Positions 50,501 to 62,000 of a stretch of 64,000 nt of DNA are shown one piece after another (positions within the stretch are counted from its first letter, which is position 1; each line of letters begins with the position of its first letter). This DNA comes from Spirodela intermedia. Lineage: Eukaryota; Streptophyta; Magnoliopsida; Alismatales; Araceae. The position numbers were made by a program, and so were the translations under genes. The stretch lies in contig LR746277.1 of NCBI GenBank assembly GCA_902729315.2, positions 4,779,001 to 4,843,000 on the forward strand, in the 5' to 3' direction. The notes below the pieces were generated by a model, which saw only the letters and a list, made by a program, of their open reading frames with translations, searched no databases and was not told where the DNA came from.

Positions 50501-50588
50501 GCATGGCGGGGTGGCCGGACGGCTCCCACAGGAGGGGCGTAGTGTCCGACAATGACGAAGACGACCGCGCCTTCTGCTCTGACGCCAT
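43866..50588 (-). CDS. FGGY: FGGY-family pentulose kinase (D-ribulokinase type)
   Basis: Fifteen exons on the minus strand: 50588-50411, 50065-49986, 49868-49751, 49664-49486, 48873-48791, 48670-48486, 47003-46942, 46746-46638, 46546-46427, 46278-46159, 46046-45926, 45255-45099, 44643-44571, 44426-44299, 43988-43866. They join in phase to 611 aa. The first phosphate-binding motif is [14 protein letters not shown] (about 49-62). A long conserved N-lobe follows ([36 protein letters not shown]). The catalytic-base motif is [11 protein letters not shown] with Asp311, then [23 protein letters not shown] and [11 protein letters not shown]. The family phosphorylates pentuloses with ATP; the Arabidopsis counterpart (At4g30310) is described as a D-ribulose kinase. 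About 37 residues before M38 have no counterpart in the Arabidopsis start, so M38 is an alternative start or this is a targeting extension. Intron 14 uses a GC donor. All motifs look intact. Confidence 0.92.
44500..44566. repeat. GATA plus AG compound microsatellite next to a splice donor
   Basis: (GATA)n at about 44500-44520 runs into (AG)23 to 44566. On the coding strand the exon-13 donor reads G|GTAACT and the CT repeat begins at once. The repeat therefore sits immediately downstream of the 5' splice site of intron 13. Confidence 0.9.
47311..47342. repeat. G-rich run in kinase intron 6
   Basis: Runs of 8, 12 and 6 G separated by AAA and T on the plus strand, which is the template strand of this minus-strand gene. 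The run lies inside the long intron 6 (47004-48485). It could form a quadruplex or be an error-prone homopolymer. Confidence 0.8.
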
Positions 50589-52245
50589 TTCTCTCGTCTG
50601 AATTTGCATGACTACGGAAATCACAATCCTAATTATTAATGATAACCTCGTAATTAGCCATAAGAGTATGCAAATAACCGGGTCCCACGACACGTGGAGC
50701 CGCCTCACTCGGCGAAACTCGAGAGATAACCTCTGAAATCGCGATACTACCCCCGATTGGTTCAACGATAACTCTACGACGATTTGAAGGGGCTTTTATG
50801 TAAATACATCCCCGCGTTTGATCCGTTCTCGCGAAATGGGCTGACGTCATTTCTTCGTCCGTTTCGTATCGCCATGCCACACGATTAGAAACATTTTTGT
50901 GTAGTTTTCAAACCGTCTCGTTACTGGGCCTTCTGGGCTCCACTTCAAGCCCGCCAGTTTAATTCCATAGCCCGTTAAGCGTTTCGCGATGGAGAGAGAG
51001 AGAGAGGGTGGTAGCCAGCCGAGTAAGGAGGAGGAAGAAGCGCACCAGATGAGAGAGAGAGGGAGAGGAAGGATACTGTGGGAGAAGCCCAGCCGAGGGA
51101 GAGCGGAAGAGAGAGAAAAAGAGAGAGGGGGGAGGGAGCAGGCGGTGAGTCCCGAGATGTCCTTTCCACAGTGCGTCACCTTGCTCCTACTCTATTGCCC
51201 TCAGCAAAACGACGTAAGAGGTCGAAAGGGCAATGATAAGGATGTGCACCGGAGAAGAGAGGGAAAGCGAAGGAGGGAAAAGGCGGTGTCAGTCCCGAGA
51301 TCTCCCTTCTACTGCCAGACAAGAATGTGACCAGTGCGTCACCTTGCTCTTACTGTACTAAGAGAGAGAGAGAGGACCACCTTTCGACTGTAAGGACGGA
51401 TTAAATTTTCTCCTCGTCTCAGGTTAGTTACCCGGGTCCGCGCTATGTTTCGAGGACGAGCCCAGCTGAGAGGGCGTGCGCGAGTCCGTGAGCGGGTGCC
51501 TCCAAACTGGCCCGCTGACAGCGATCCCCACTCCGAGCACTGCCGGCACTGAACATCTTCATTAACGAACTACCCATCATTGAATTCTCCCACAGCCGTC
51601 AAGTCAACGTCAGCGGGACCTCGCCGCCTCTGCAGCTGCATCACCGTGAAGAGAAGAAATAGCTCATAATTCATCTAACTGATCGGCGGGTGGGGCCAGC
51701 CTCCATTTTTTTAAGCCCGTCATTAATGTCGTATTAATACTTTCATTCTATAGATTATCTTTTATTTCTTTTATTGGTCTCATTTATCTCTACTCATCAT
51801 GACTCGATTTCTTGTTGGACCTGGTCCAGCTGAGGTGGGGACCGTGGTGGGCCCCATGAACAGTCACTCCGGTTGGACTGCGCCACGACAGCGGCCGGAT
51901 GCAACACGTGGACTCCAAATAAGTGGGGGGCCATCACATCCAATGAAAAATTGTTATTTCGCGGGACACCGCCCTCTCGCATGGAACGCGCCAGGTCACT
52001 TCGCCGCAGCGCGAGGTGAACGACGGTGACATCTCGCTACCATGTCATCAACGGCTTAGTTGACCCACAGTGACTGCGCTTTCTGGCGGTAAATCTCTCT
52101 GCCGATTTTAGGAACCCGTGAACGAGTTCGCATCCAAAGGGATTCTGACGGGCAAAAGACACTCACCACTTCCCTCTGCCTTCTTCGTTTGGTTTCACGA
52201 TAAAATGGAAGCTACGCGGAGTAGAGAGGGGTAGTAAGGAAAATC
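50589..52245. other. Divergent promoter region between kinase and CASP-like gene
   Basis: The two genes start 1.8 kb apart on opposite strands. The region holds AG-rich tracts (about 50989-51130 and 51361-51375) and short frames in both directions that match nothing. No additional gene is supported. Confidence 0.5.
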
Positions 52246-52265
52246 GGAGAGAGAGCGAGAGCGAG

Positions 52266-52345
<80 letters not shown>

Positions 52346-52385
52346 GGAGGGAGAGGGAGAGGAAGAGGGAGAGGAAGAGGGAGAC
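52246..52385. repeat. Long AG/GGGAGA tract in the CASP-like gene leader
   Basis: GAGAGCGAG passes into about 30 AG repeats and then GGGAGA/GGAAGAG repeats, ending 20 bases before the ATG of the CASP-like gene. It is probably in its promoter or 5' untranslated region, and is a strong GAGA-type tract on the sense strand. Confidence 0.95.
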
Positions 52386-52404
52386 CTTGTGGCCGAGTAG
52401 AGAG

Positions 52405-52845
52405 ATGGAGTACAGGATGCTCAAGACCGAGGGCTTTCTCAGGCTGCTCTCTGTGGTGTTTACGGCGCTCACGGCCTGCGTCATTGGGCTCGATACGCAG
52501 ACGAAGGTGGTCTTCGTGGAGAAGAAGGCGACCGTCAAAGACTTGTCTTCATTATGGTATGATAGTCCATCTCCGTAGAGAAACGGAGAATGGGCAGGTA
52601 GATGATGACTGATGCACTTTATTCTTCCTGTTAGGGTTCTAACAATCGCTGCTTCTGTCGCGGGAGCCTACCAGCTCCTTCAATTCTGTAAGTGCCTGCT
52701 CATTGGCCTGTCAGGGGAAGGCAACTGCCGTTGCAGCAAAGGCCTCTCGTGGGTTTGCCTGCTTTTAGACCAGGTACCTTCGCCCTTCCCCCCTCTGCAA
52801 CTTCCCCTGCGCTCTTCGGATTGTTTAGCGTTTGAATGTTCTCGT

Positions 52846-52882
<37 letters not shown>

Positions 52883-53302
52883 TATAGATAATGAAAGAAG
52901 AACACGAGATCAGAGGCAGAGGATGACGGGAGCGATGGGTTGATCGTTGTCGTCTGGGATTTCTAGGAATTCTACTAATTCCAAAACCGCATGCATGATA
53001 TTCATCGACTGATCTTATCCCTACTCTTCTCTCTCTCTCGCTCCCCGTTTTAGGGTTTTACGTACGGCATGGTTTGCACTACGGCGGCGGCGACCCAAGC
53101 TTCGCTGTTAGCGATCACGGGAGCCAACTCCCTGCAGTGGAGGAAGGTCTGCAGCATTTTCACCAGATTTTGCGAGCAAGTCGGTGGGGGGCTCGCCTGC
53201 GCTTTCGCCGCTTCACTGGCCATGTCTATGCTGGCCGCCATCTCCGGCTACCGCCTCTTCAGAAACCACTACGCCCTGAAACGGGCCTCCCCGAAGAGCT
53301 AG
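52405..53302 (+). CDS. CASP-like membrane protein (CASPL2 type)
   Basis: Three exons, 52405-52556, 52635-52773 and 53054-53302, join in phase to 179 aa. Four hydrophobic segments are visible: about residues 10-26 ([17 protein letters not shown]), about 50-70 ([15 protein letters not shown]), a stretch beginning near 90 and running over the exon 2-3 join ([20 protein letters not shown]), and a last one ([21 protein letters not shown]). Phrases such as FDTQTK-like LDTQTK after segment 1, TRFCEQVGG and the 4-TM layout place it in the MARVEL-type UPF0497/CASPL family, subgroup 2. CASP proteins form plasma-membrane scaffolds for Casparian strips. CASPL2 members are broader and mostly uncharacterised. 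The start [10 protein letters not shown] is the first ATG after the GA tract; M5 is an alternative. Gene-specific role unknown. Confidence 0.87.
52851..52877. repeat. AG microsatellite in CASP-like intron 2
   Basis: About 13 AG repeats within the second intron (52774-53053). Confidence 0.9.
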
Positions 53303-53684
53303 ATGGAGCCTCCTCACTCCAGTCAGTTAATCTTGCTATCCCCCTTAATTATCCTCGGTCGTCGGTTCTTTTTCTTTCTAGATCCCTGTGAAATACCGTA
53401 CTTGCTGTCGACGGCTGCTTCTACGCTGCAAGTGTGAGGGCGTGCGAGTTGTTGATTAATTTTAATAATATTTAATTGCTACTTGGCTAAGCTATGCTTT
53501 TAACCCGTGATGACGGGGACATGACGTTAATTACAAAAACTTTATAGAGAATTATTCATAAATGAAACTATAGAGGGATTTATTGATAATAACTCGATTT
53601 CAACCCTCCGAGCTATTTTGGTCAACCAGTAGGATAAAAATACGAAGATATCCCTCTCCATTAGTAGAGTAATTGAGCCCAATA
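53303..53684. other. CASP-like gene 3' flank
   Basis: AT-rich 3' flank, with AATAATATTTAAT-type sequence near 53463 that could serve for polyadenylation. No exon seen. Confidence 0.45.
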
Positions 53685-53834
53685 GGCCCATTTATGAATC
53701 CCATGGGCCCATAAATCCCTTCCCTCCGGTGGGACCACCAGATGAACGCTTCCCTGGCACGTGAATTAGTAGGCTGGGCCACGCATTGTCCGAGGGCTAT
53801 GCAAGGCCCAAATGGGCCCAATTATAACCCTAAA
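53685..53834 (+). promoter_or_regulatory. Site II elements and telo-box upstream of RID3
   Basis: Five GGCCCA/TGGGCC words occur at 53685-53690, 53704-53711, 53775-53780, 53805-53810 and 53813-53820. They are followed by a telo-box AACCCTAAA at 53826-53834. This lies 186-335 bases upstream of the RID3 ATG. Site II plus telo-box is the known promoter pair of plant ribosome-biogenesis and proliferation genes, which suits an IPI3 orthologue. TGGGCC words also occur elsewhere in the window, so the cluster and its spacing, not single words, carry the evidence. Confidence 0.6.
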
Positions 53835-54019
53835 TAATCCACGTTCTATTATGTATGCTCCATTCGCGATTTCGACCTTTCCCGACGAACGTTGGGAGAG
53901 CGGCTGCTCCCTCCCTCCCGCCTTCTCCCCTGAGCGCTGGCAGTGGCGCGGAGACGGCGCAGGGCATTGTCCGATCATCCCGCCGATCGTTCTCCCCTCC
54001 CCTCCCAGAAGCAGTCTCG

Positions 54020-57000
54020 ATGGACGTCGTGCTAGCTTCATCTCCGGTGGAGGCGGGTGTGGAGTGTTGGGACCTGCGGACAGGGGCGGAGCAACTCCGA
54101 TATCGTAATTGCGCGTCCGCCCCCCATGGGCTTGTCTCGGTCGCCGGACGCTTCATCGCCGCCTCTCAGCTCAGGGACAGCTCCTCGTCTTCGGGCTCCG
54201 TACTCTACTGGTCATGGGACAAGGTTAGTTTTGCACCTTGGTGCATTGAATTTACTCTCCGCGCCTTGTGGATCCCAAGAACACACAATCGGGGGCAGTC
54301 CTTTTACACTTCCCTTGGTAAGCGACCTGTTTTAAAGCATGTGAATTCAGTTCCGGGAAATCCTATAACATTCCTGTTTTTCATTCACTTAAATGGACGG
54401 CGAACACCCAAACCATCTCCACATGTGACTCGGTTGTGTTCCACATTTTCTAATGATTTCCCGCGTTAAATATGTCGTAATGCATGGGACAATGTCTTCT
54501 TTCCGCTCGCTCGGCTTGTGAAACGGTGGTAATCTCTTCTTTACTTTGTATGGGCACGCTAGACACCCGTTTCATGTAAGCTTGACTATGTTTCCTTCTA
54601 ACATGTCTAGTCCAATTATGGCTATCTTTTGTTGTCTAAGTTGGGTAAACTGATGTTATTGGACGAAAGATTTTCACACTATTGGAAACTCATGTGTGTT
54701 ACCACCAGCGAACGACGAAATTGGAATTTTTTCGTCAAACGTCTCTCTCTGTGTAAATATTTATCTTTCTGTTTTCATAAATAGACGACGTTTGTGCAAG
54801 GTTGTAGTCTGGTGTGTGTTTATAAGTGCTATTTGTATAGACGGATCTGGCCTTTCACGTGGAGCGGGGTAATATGGAATTATGTTTCAGGTCTTGTTCC
54901 GGTGAAGGTCTGCGATCCGCCTCCTTCTTAGTGCAATATATGGCATTGTCAATATGTGATCGTCCACATTGTGTCCTGTTTTCTGTCATAAAGTGCTCTC
55001 CAACCTCCAGCGCGTTCTGAGATCTATTTATACTTCATATCCTAGCAGCTGAATGTTCAATGATCTCCATCAGTACGCTTTCTTATTAATCTGGAAATAC
55101 TTCACCAGATGATGGGATTACGAGCTCCAAGTTGTTGGTCTTCGCTTGAACTTGACATGACTCGATCTTCTCAGTAGTACCCCAGTTTACTGCTGAGAAG
55201 ATCAGTTCCCCAGTTTAGTATCCCCAGTTTACCATTCATTTTGTTGGGATTGCCCTCCATTCATCCATCAGTAGATCAGTTCAGATTTCATGGTTCATGC
55301 AACTGATACACAACAAACAATACGCGTGGCTACTGTCACTCTCATTTGCAGAAACATCAATCAAGGCGAAACATCTGAACAAAAATATTACATAGAAGAG
55401 AATCTATCGGCATTCTCATTCACACGGTATTGCTCTCTTTTCTTCTGCAGCCCCAGGTGGAAACTAAGAGCTTTCCTGCAGAGCCCATCTTTCCTCTCGT
55501 TTCAAACTCTGATGGGAGCTATCTCCTAGGCGGAGGCTCTTCTGGAAATATTTACATCTGGGAGGTGCGTTCTGGATTCTTTGATACACCTAAACCCACA
55601 AATGTCCACTTGTTTCGCGAAGTTTTCACCATTTGCCAGGTAGACTTGATCTTGTATCGGTGTTGGTTAAAGTGATTGAATATTTCTTGTATTTCTCAAG
55701 ATTCTCAGCGGTAAGTTGCTTAAAAGGTGGCAAGCTCATTACATGGCTGTCAGTTGCTTGGTGTTCTCAGACGACGAGTCTCTTATTATATCTGGATCTG
55801 ATGATGGTAGTGTTAGAGTCTGGTCTCTCATGAGGTAATTTATTGCGCTCTCTTGATGTCTGTTCGACAAATATTTACGTTGATATCTAATCTTTGAGGC
55901 TATAAATGCAGACTATTTGACAAGAGGGAGAATGAAGTGGTGAAGGATCCCTTTCTTTACAGTTTCCAAGAGCACATGTTACGTGTCACTGACATTGTCT
56001 CAGGTTATGGACTATGCAACTCGATTGCAATTTCGTCATCAGAGGACCGGACATGCAAGGTACCATGGGCTGTGGTTCTCTATGAGTAATATCTGTCTGG
56101 GTCGCACATTCTAGTCATCTGCTTTGGAATATCACGTAGTACATGCGATATTTATGCATGTTGTGCTCTAGAAATGTTTATGATACAAATTATAGACAAA
56201 AGGAAAATCTTGGTCATAAAATCAAAATGTCACTGGTGATTAATTACTGTTGTTTACTGTAACATACAAAAATTTTCAACCTTTTTTTTAATTTTTCCTC
56301 GAGAGTTGTTGTTACGGAATATATGCCAAAGTGAAGTTTGGGCAGCTCGGTATTCTACCGAAACTAAAAGTTTCGTCTTCAAAAGTTTTGCGTTCCTGGT
56401 TGATTGTGACTTATATTGATTAAAATCCACTTCCTTACTGCTTGTTGAAGTGATGAAAACCCTCTTAAAGTAATGCAGTTTCTTTGGCCAATTCACATAC
56501 GCATGCCATTAACGCTATGAGTTGGCACAGTATACGCGAGTTGTCACATTTACATTTAATTGGGAAACAAATAGACCCAAGTCACTTATTTGATTGTGAT
56601 TTTTTATGATTCCTTTTAATGCGTTTTTTACTCGAATGTAATTGGGGTTATCATTTTATAGGATTTATTGGAAAATACTTACGACTTTGATTCTTGTCAC
56701 GTATGTCCTTTTGTCATTTAAACATTAATGCAACATTTTCTTCATTGATATCTTAGGAGCATCCAGTTATACTTGTTTTTTCTCATAATGATAACTAGCA
56801 GTGACGATCTCCAGATATCTTGATTCATTTTTGGGTGGTCCATCTGTTGCTGAAAGAGTTTTACATCACATTGTACCTTATTTCAGGTTTGGAGTTTATC
56901 AAAGGGTAAAATGTTAAGGTCAATTACATTTCCATGCATCATGAATGCTATTGCATTGGATCCTGGGGAACACGTATTTTATGGCGGTGGAAGAGATGGG

Positions 57001-58813
57001 AAAATCTATGTTGCTGCGCTTACTGCGGATTGTACTTCTACTGGAACTTATGAGAAGCATATTGTTAGCTGTCTGAGCGAGCACAGGTTATTACTTCCAC
57101 TTGTTTTGTTGATGTATTAGTTTTGACATTATGCTTTGTTTGATGACGTTTTTGTTTTTTTTTAAAAGCTGGTTCCATGCCTGTCTTCATAAGTTAAAGG
57201 TTAAGGAGGATGCGCACAAGAATATGCTAATTCTTTAGACGCTCGTCCATTGTCTCTATCCATTTCCGTTCCCCAGTCTCATCCTACATCTTCTTCTGAT
57301 TCAACAAGGCTCCCTCAGCCTTTGAATATCACTCATTAATGCACACATGCATCGGTGGTTTAATCATTTTTCTTGTCCCGCTAATATTAATTTATCTTGT
57401 TTCAGGAACTCTTGTGATTAGTTTTAGCATCTACTGTGTGCGGGGGGGGGGGGTGGATACTACCGGTTTCCTGTTTTCTTGGATTTTTATTTTTTTTTGG
57501 GGGTCAATTCTAATCCTCTGATCTTCCTCACTCCTGCAGTAAGGCTGTTACATGCCTTGAGATCACCAAAGATGGAGTTACATTGGTGTCGGCATCAGAG
57601 GATGGCACTGTTAGGGTCTGGGATATTAAAAGTCAACAGGTTATCCGCGTACTAAAGCATTCAAAAGGTAATATCTATGAGCATATTTCTTAGTGTGTGA
57701 ACCAGTGTAGACATTCTGATGCATCTCAGCTAAACATTAGCCATTGCATCACAGGTCCAATCAACAATATTGTTATTGTCCGGCAACCAATGGATATGCT
57801 TTCTCAGACTTCAACGAACGGAGAAATATCTTGTTCAAAGCGTCAACGTTTGTCAAACCTACCACCATTGGATAAATATGTTGATTCAACAGGAACCCCC
57901 AACGTTAGACTAGTTTCCACCATCCAGACGTCTTTTGATGAGCCACTGGAGAGTAGATATTGCAGTTCCCGCTCCATGGTGAAGCAGATCAGAGAGCTTC
58001 AGGTTTCTTCCGCCACTATTTTGACATTATTTTCCTTCAGAAAATTCATATATTTCGAAAAAGAGATTTTTCCTAGATTGTTCATCTGTTTGCGCAGAGA
58101 ATTGCTTATTTAATTTATTTCGTCTTTAATTTATTGCATTCATGGTAATGCGGGGCCAATTTCTTGGGGGTGCGAAGTTCCTTAAATATTGCATTTAGTA
58201 TTATCCATTTTCTTAATGTTTCAGTGATATATTTTAGACGTGGAAATCTGGAAATTATGGAAATGGATAGAAAATTGTGACGATGATAAACTGTATGACA
58301 TCGCTCTCTTTTCAAAAACTGAATCAATTATAGTATTGAGAAGCATATTACAGGATGTTTCTGTTCACTAAATTTATTCACTGAATCAAATTCTATCATT
58401 CCAATTTCACTAAGTACTTTTCGAGTGAGATCTTCTTGCATCTTATTGCTCAATGTCCCCTGTTTATGGGATCGCTTACTCTGTTCTGATATTGTTTGCG
58501 GGGTTAAGTTCTACGCCATGAGTATATCTATGCTGTTCGGTGTTCGTGGTCGTTGACTTTCACCGATGCCACCCATCCGGTCTCGTCTTAGAAAAACACC
58601 CTTCTGGGTTTGTGATCGGCCCCTTATTTTTCTTACCTTCAGCAGCGGAGCTCCTCTGGCGCAGTGGAACTGGAGCTGGAGCGGCTCAGGGAAGAGCACC
58701 GGGTGTCATTGCAAATGCTCCAGCGGAGGAAGAAACTGTTTGAGGACTTGTGGAAGGTTCACGTGGACAAGCTCCTGGACGGGGACGAAGCAAGCGTTGG
58801 CCATTCGTCGTGA
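54020..58813 (+). CDS. RID3: WD40 protein ROOT INITIATION DEFECTIVE 3 (RID3; IPI3 family)
   Basis: Eight exons, 54020-54223, 55451-55564, 55701-55834, 55912-56059, 56887-57086, 57540-57667, 57755-58002 and 58643-58813, join in phase to 448 aa. WD40 repeats are plain: GGGSSGNIYIWE, LIISGSDDGSVRVWSL, AISSSEDRTCKVWSL, FYGGGRDGKIYVA and LVSASEDGTVRVWDI. A basic SKRQRLSN stretch and a C-terminal charged helix (ELELERLREEHRVSLQMLQR) follow. The start MDVVLASSPVEAGVECWD fits RID3. In yeast and animals the family (Ipi3/WDR18) acts with the Rix1 complex in late 60S ribosome maturation. In Arabidopsis RID3 is needed for callus and adventitious root meristem formation. The last intron ends in a CAGCAG tandem acceptor. 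Intron 1 (1.2 kb) contains a hairpin, and intron 5 a G run. The gene converges with APC4. Confidence 0.92.
55164..55203 (+). repeat. Hairpin in RID3 intron 1
   Basis: Arms GATCTTCTCAGTAG and CTGCTGAGAAGATC pair at 13 of 14 positions around a 12-base loop. CCCAGTTTA words are repeated in the loop and just downstream (to about 55231). It may be a small foldback element or a chance palindrome. Confidence 0.75.
57441..57455 (+). repeat. 12-base G run in RID3 intron 5
   Basis: A homopolymer of 12 G followed by TGG, on the sense strand of intron 5 (57087-57539). A second, shorter G run (GGGGG) follows near 57500. Confidence 0.8.
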
Positions 58814-59025
58814 GAACGGTCGCAACTGGATCCATGCCATGAAACAGAGGGCAGCTTCTGTCACCAGCAACCAGCAGCAGATGGGAACATTAAGATTCAG
58901 CTGAGGATAAGTTACAGTCGTGGAATTGTAAGTTGCAGATCGCGGGCACTGCCCTCCGAAGAACGCGAACGCGGGCCTGTTCATGGCGGTCACCTTCTAG
59001 GGCAATCGATAGGTGGCATGTGGAG
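58814..59025. other. Shared 3' region of RID3 and APC4
   Basis: Only 212 bases separate the two convergent stop codons. No AATAAA is obvious between them on either strand, so the two 3' untranslated regions very probably overlap. Confidence 0.6.
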
Positions 59026-62000
59026 TCATTCTGCATCAAAAGCTTCGTCCTCATCCTCGTCCTCGTCCAAGATGTACACCAGAGCACGCTTTCTACTCGC
59101 GAACACGCATGCGACTCCTCTTGAAGCTGCCCACAAGATTCAAGGTGTCAGATGTCGCATTCTGCAGTCAATGCAATGATTCGTGCAGACAAGGAGAAGA
59201 GTTAACGACTCCCGCTTCTTTTTTTTATCAAAGAGAATATTCTCAAGGGAAGTCAAAGGGGCCATGGAGATTAGCATAAATTCGTTTTAAAATGGGGTAG
59301 TTTTTAGATTTTAGTTATAAAAGAATCGCACCACGCCCATTGACACTTGCCCGTTTATTCAACAAGAGTTGTTAAAACACTCTGAAATGACCGGAATAAT
59401 TAAGTCTGGAAGGAAAAAGTCAACCAGAATCATAGCGTGGCAATCAAGTTTAGCATGATAGAGAAGCATAGTTTCTGAGGATTATGTTTTCGGAGCTGCT
59501 AGTCTTCAAGATTTGACTTTGGGATTCAAGTTTTCATGCCCCTAGGTGCAAAGATTCGCGCTGTACTAAATGTAATTTTAGGAATCTAATGCCACTCAAG
59601 GAGATAATGAAGATATTTAGGTGGTCGATAGATGTAACTTTCACAAGGCAATCGTCAAGGCAGCACATTAATAAAATTAATAAGGCAATTGAAACAGGGA
59701 ATGCACTAAGTTTATAATAAAATACCAAATTAATGTACAAAACAAGCATATGAGGATTCAAGAAGATGATCTTACCACTTACTGCCAATGGGGCAGACAA
59801 CGAGTGGGAAATACAGCGTAGCTTCCCACTTTCCAAGTCCAAGTCCACAGCAAAAGCCTGGCATCATAAAATAAGGATTGTTAACCAAATACCAAGGGAT
59901 GGGTCAATTATCAAGAAAAAATTTCTTGAGACATGCAAACAAAGACACGGTTTTCAATAACTTTATCACATTCAAATTTAGCTACTTAGATAATAAATTT
60001 TTTTCTAAAAACTACGATGAACAATAACCGTCAAATATTTTAATTAAAAAAAAAAATCATTTCATGTGCAACAACGGTTCATTGTTCTCCTAAAAGAATG
60101 GTACTAATAGGAAATAGTATTAATGACATTGACTGCCTTTAAAATTTTCTAAAGGTTTTAAATATCCCAACTCACACCAGTTAAGAAGATCACTATTTTT
60201 TGAAACCCTATGTCAAAACTACAAGGGCCTATGCGTACAAATGGCATTGACATCGTGCATAGTGTAAACAAGATGGAATCAGACAAGTACATAGACCCTA
60301 TAGAAAAGGGAATCGAATAAATGATTACATAATAGCATGTTCCTGCTCGATAGACCACAGAATGGCCAGTAGGTCACATAAACTTCCTATGACCACAGAA
60401 TTCTCAAATGCTGCGATGATTCCCACGATTTCACCAGCCATTTAGGTTTTCTGACGGAATGAAAATCCATCAACGTATCAACGAGGTGTACAGAGAAAAT
60501 CATACATACCCACACACAATCCCATGCTCTTCCTATGCCCACTCACCGACTCCCCTCAAAACACAAACCGCAGTTATATATATCAGAGCACTAAATATAA
60601 CTCACACTAGATCTACTATCATGGTGTCAAACCCTAATCATAGAAATACTACTGTAAGACCCCTGTCTAACTTCTGTCATAAAAGCTAAAATGTAACATA
60701 CGTAAGTTTCAAATGCTTAAACAACTCATATTCTGACTACTGAGCTTGCCTGTCCATCATGTACATCACATGAAGAAAACTCGGTGAGAAATTCAGCGTC
60801 AATTTAGTGACAAAGTCACGTACCTTCAACTCATGCAATTTCCAAAGGTCTTCACGTATAGATCTCGAAATAGATACAAAAGGAAGATTTTCTGTTCTAA
60901 ACATCATCATGCAGGAATTTCCAGGGGTTTCAGACGTGGCTACTGTTTCATTGAGTAATAAAACGATCTGTCCATCCTGATTCAACAAACATAACTCAAT
61001 ACGTAATTTGGAGAATGAAAACAGAGTTTATAGTTTTCAGATGATTGGATAACTACCTTGTAGGGTGAAAGATCAATACATTCATAGTCACTGGGAACAC
61101 GTATAACAATCGCTTGAAGAGAAGAAACTCCCTCCTCAGTAGTACCCGATTGAGATGAAAACCTTTTTATAATGCCTATACTATTTATCATATCCATGGA
61201 ATCATCAGGTATCTTGAAGCAAATGTAATCCACCTGTCTGCCACCAGATGTATAGCAAATAGAAGTATCGACCGTTTCATCCTACAAAACATTATGGCCA
61301 TCATTAGCAGAAAACCACATACAAATTAATTAATGCGTATATTCTTCAAGCAGTTTAGATAAAGACATTTTGACAGTGGTGATGATCTCTGCATCCGAAA
61401 AAGGAACGTATTAAAGGAGTATAATGGGACATGTAAATTAGGACTAGCGCCACAATGACAACTTGGAAAAAATGAGAGAGAAAGACATGAGATGCAAAAT
61501 TCTGCCCCTTAAGTAAAATCTTAGAGCCTCTATACACATTCCCTCGTCACTTTAAAAAATTACAGCTCTAAGAAAATGGGGAGTGACAAAATATACTATA
61601 ACCCCAAGAATAAAAAGTAACTAACCCTCTGAGTAGGGGGAAAAAAGTGTACAAAGTGTATAGAAATCTGTGCACGGATATCAATCAATCCCCTGGGTTT
61701 CTCCAACAATTTGTCACATACTGAATTCCACCAAAACTTTCTGCACAGTGCAAAGAGCTTAGTTTTAGCATAACAAAGTCACGTGACATTTTTTCACTTG
61801 GAGAACATATTTCCAGAAACAATCAAAGTAGATATCTGTGCACAGAATGAGGTATAAGCATATTACAGTCAACAATGAAAGACTTCGTGGATATCATCTT
61901 TCCAATTGAATTCAAAGTTGCGTACATGACAAACAAAAAAGGCTGAAATTCTTCCCCCAACTAAACTGCTGTCTATATTAGAGGCAGATATATATGCCAG

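Noticed and set aside
50989-51330. 113-codon plus frame rich in Arg/Glu
   Set aside because: Driven by an AG-rich tract upstream of the CASP-like gene; no domain.
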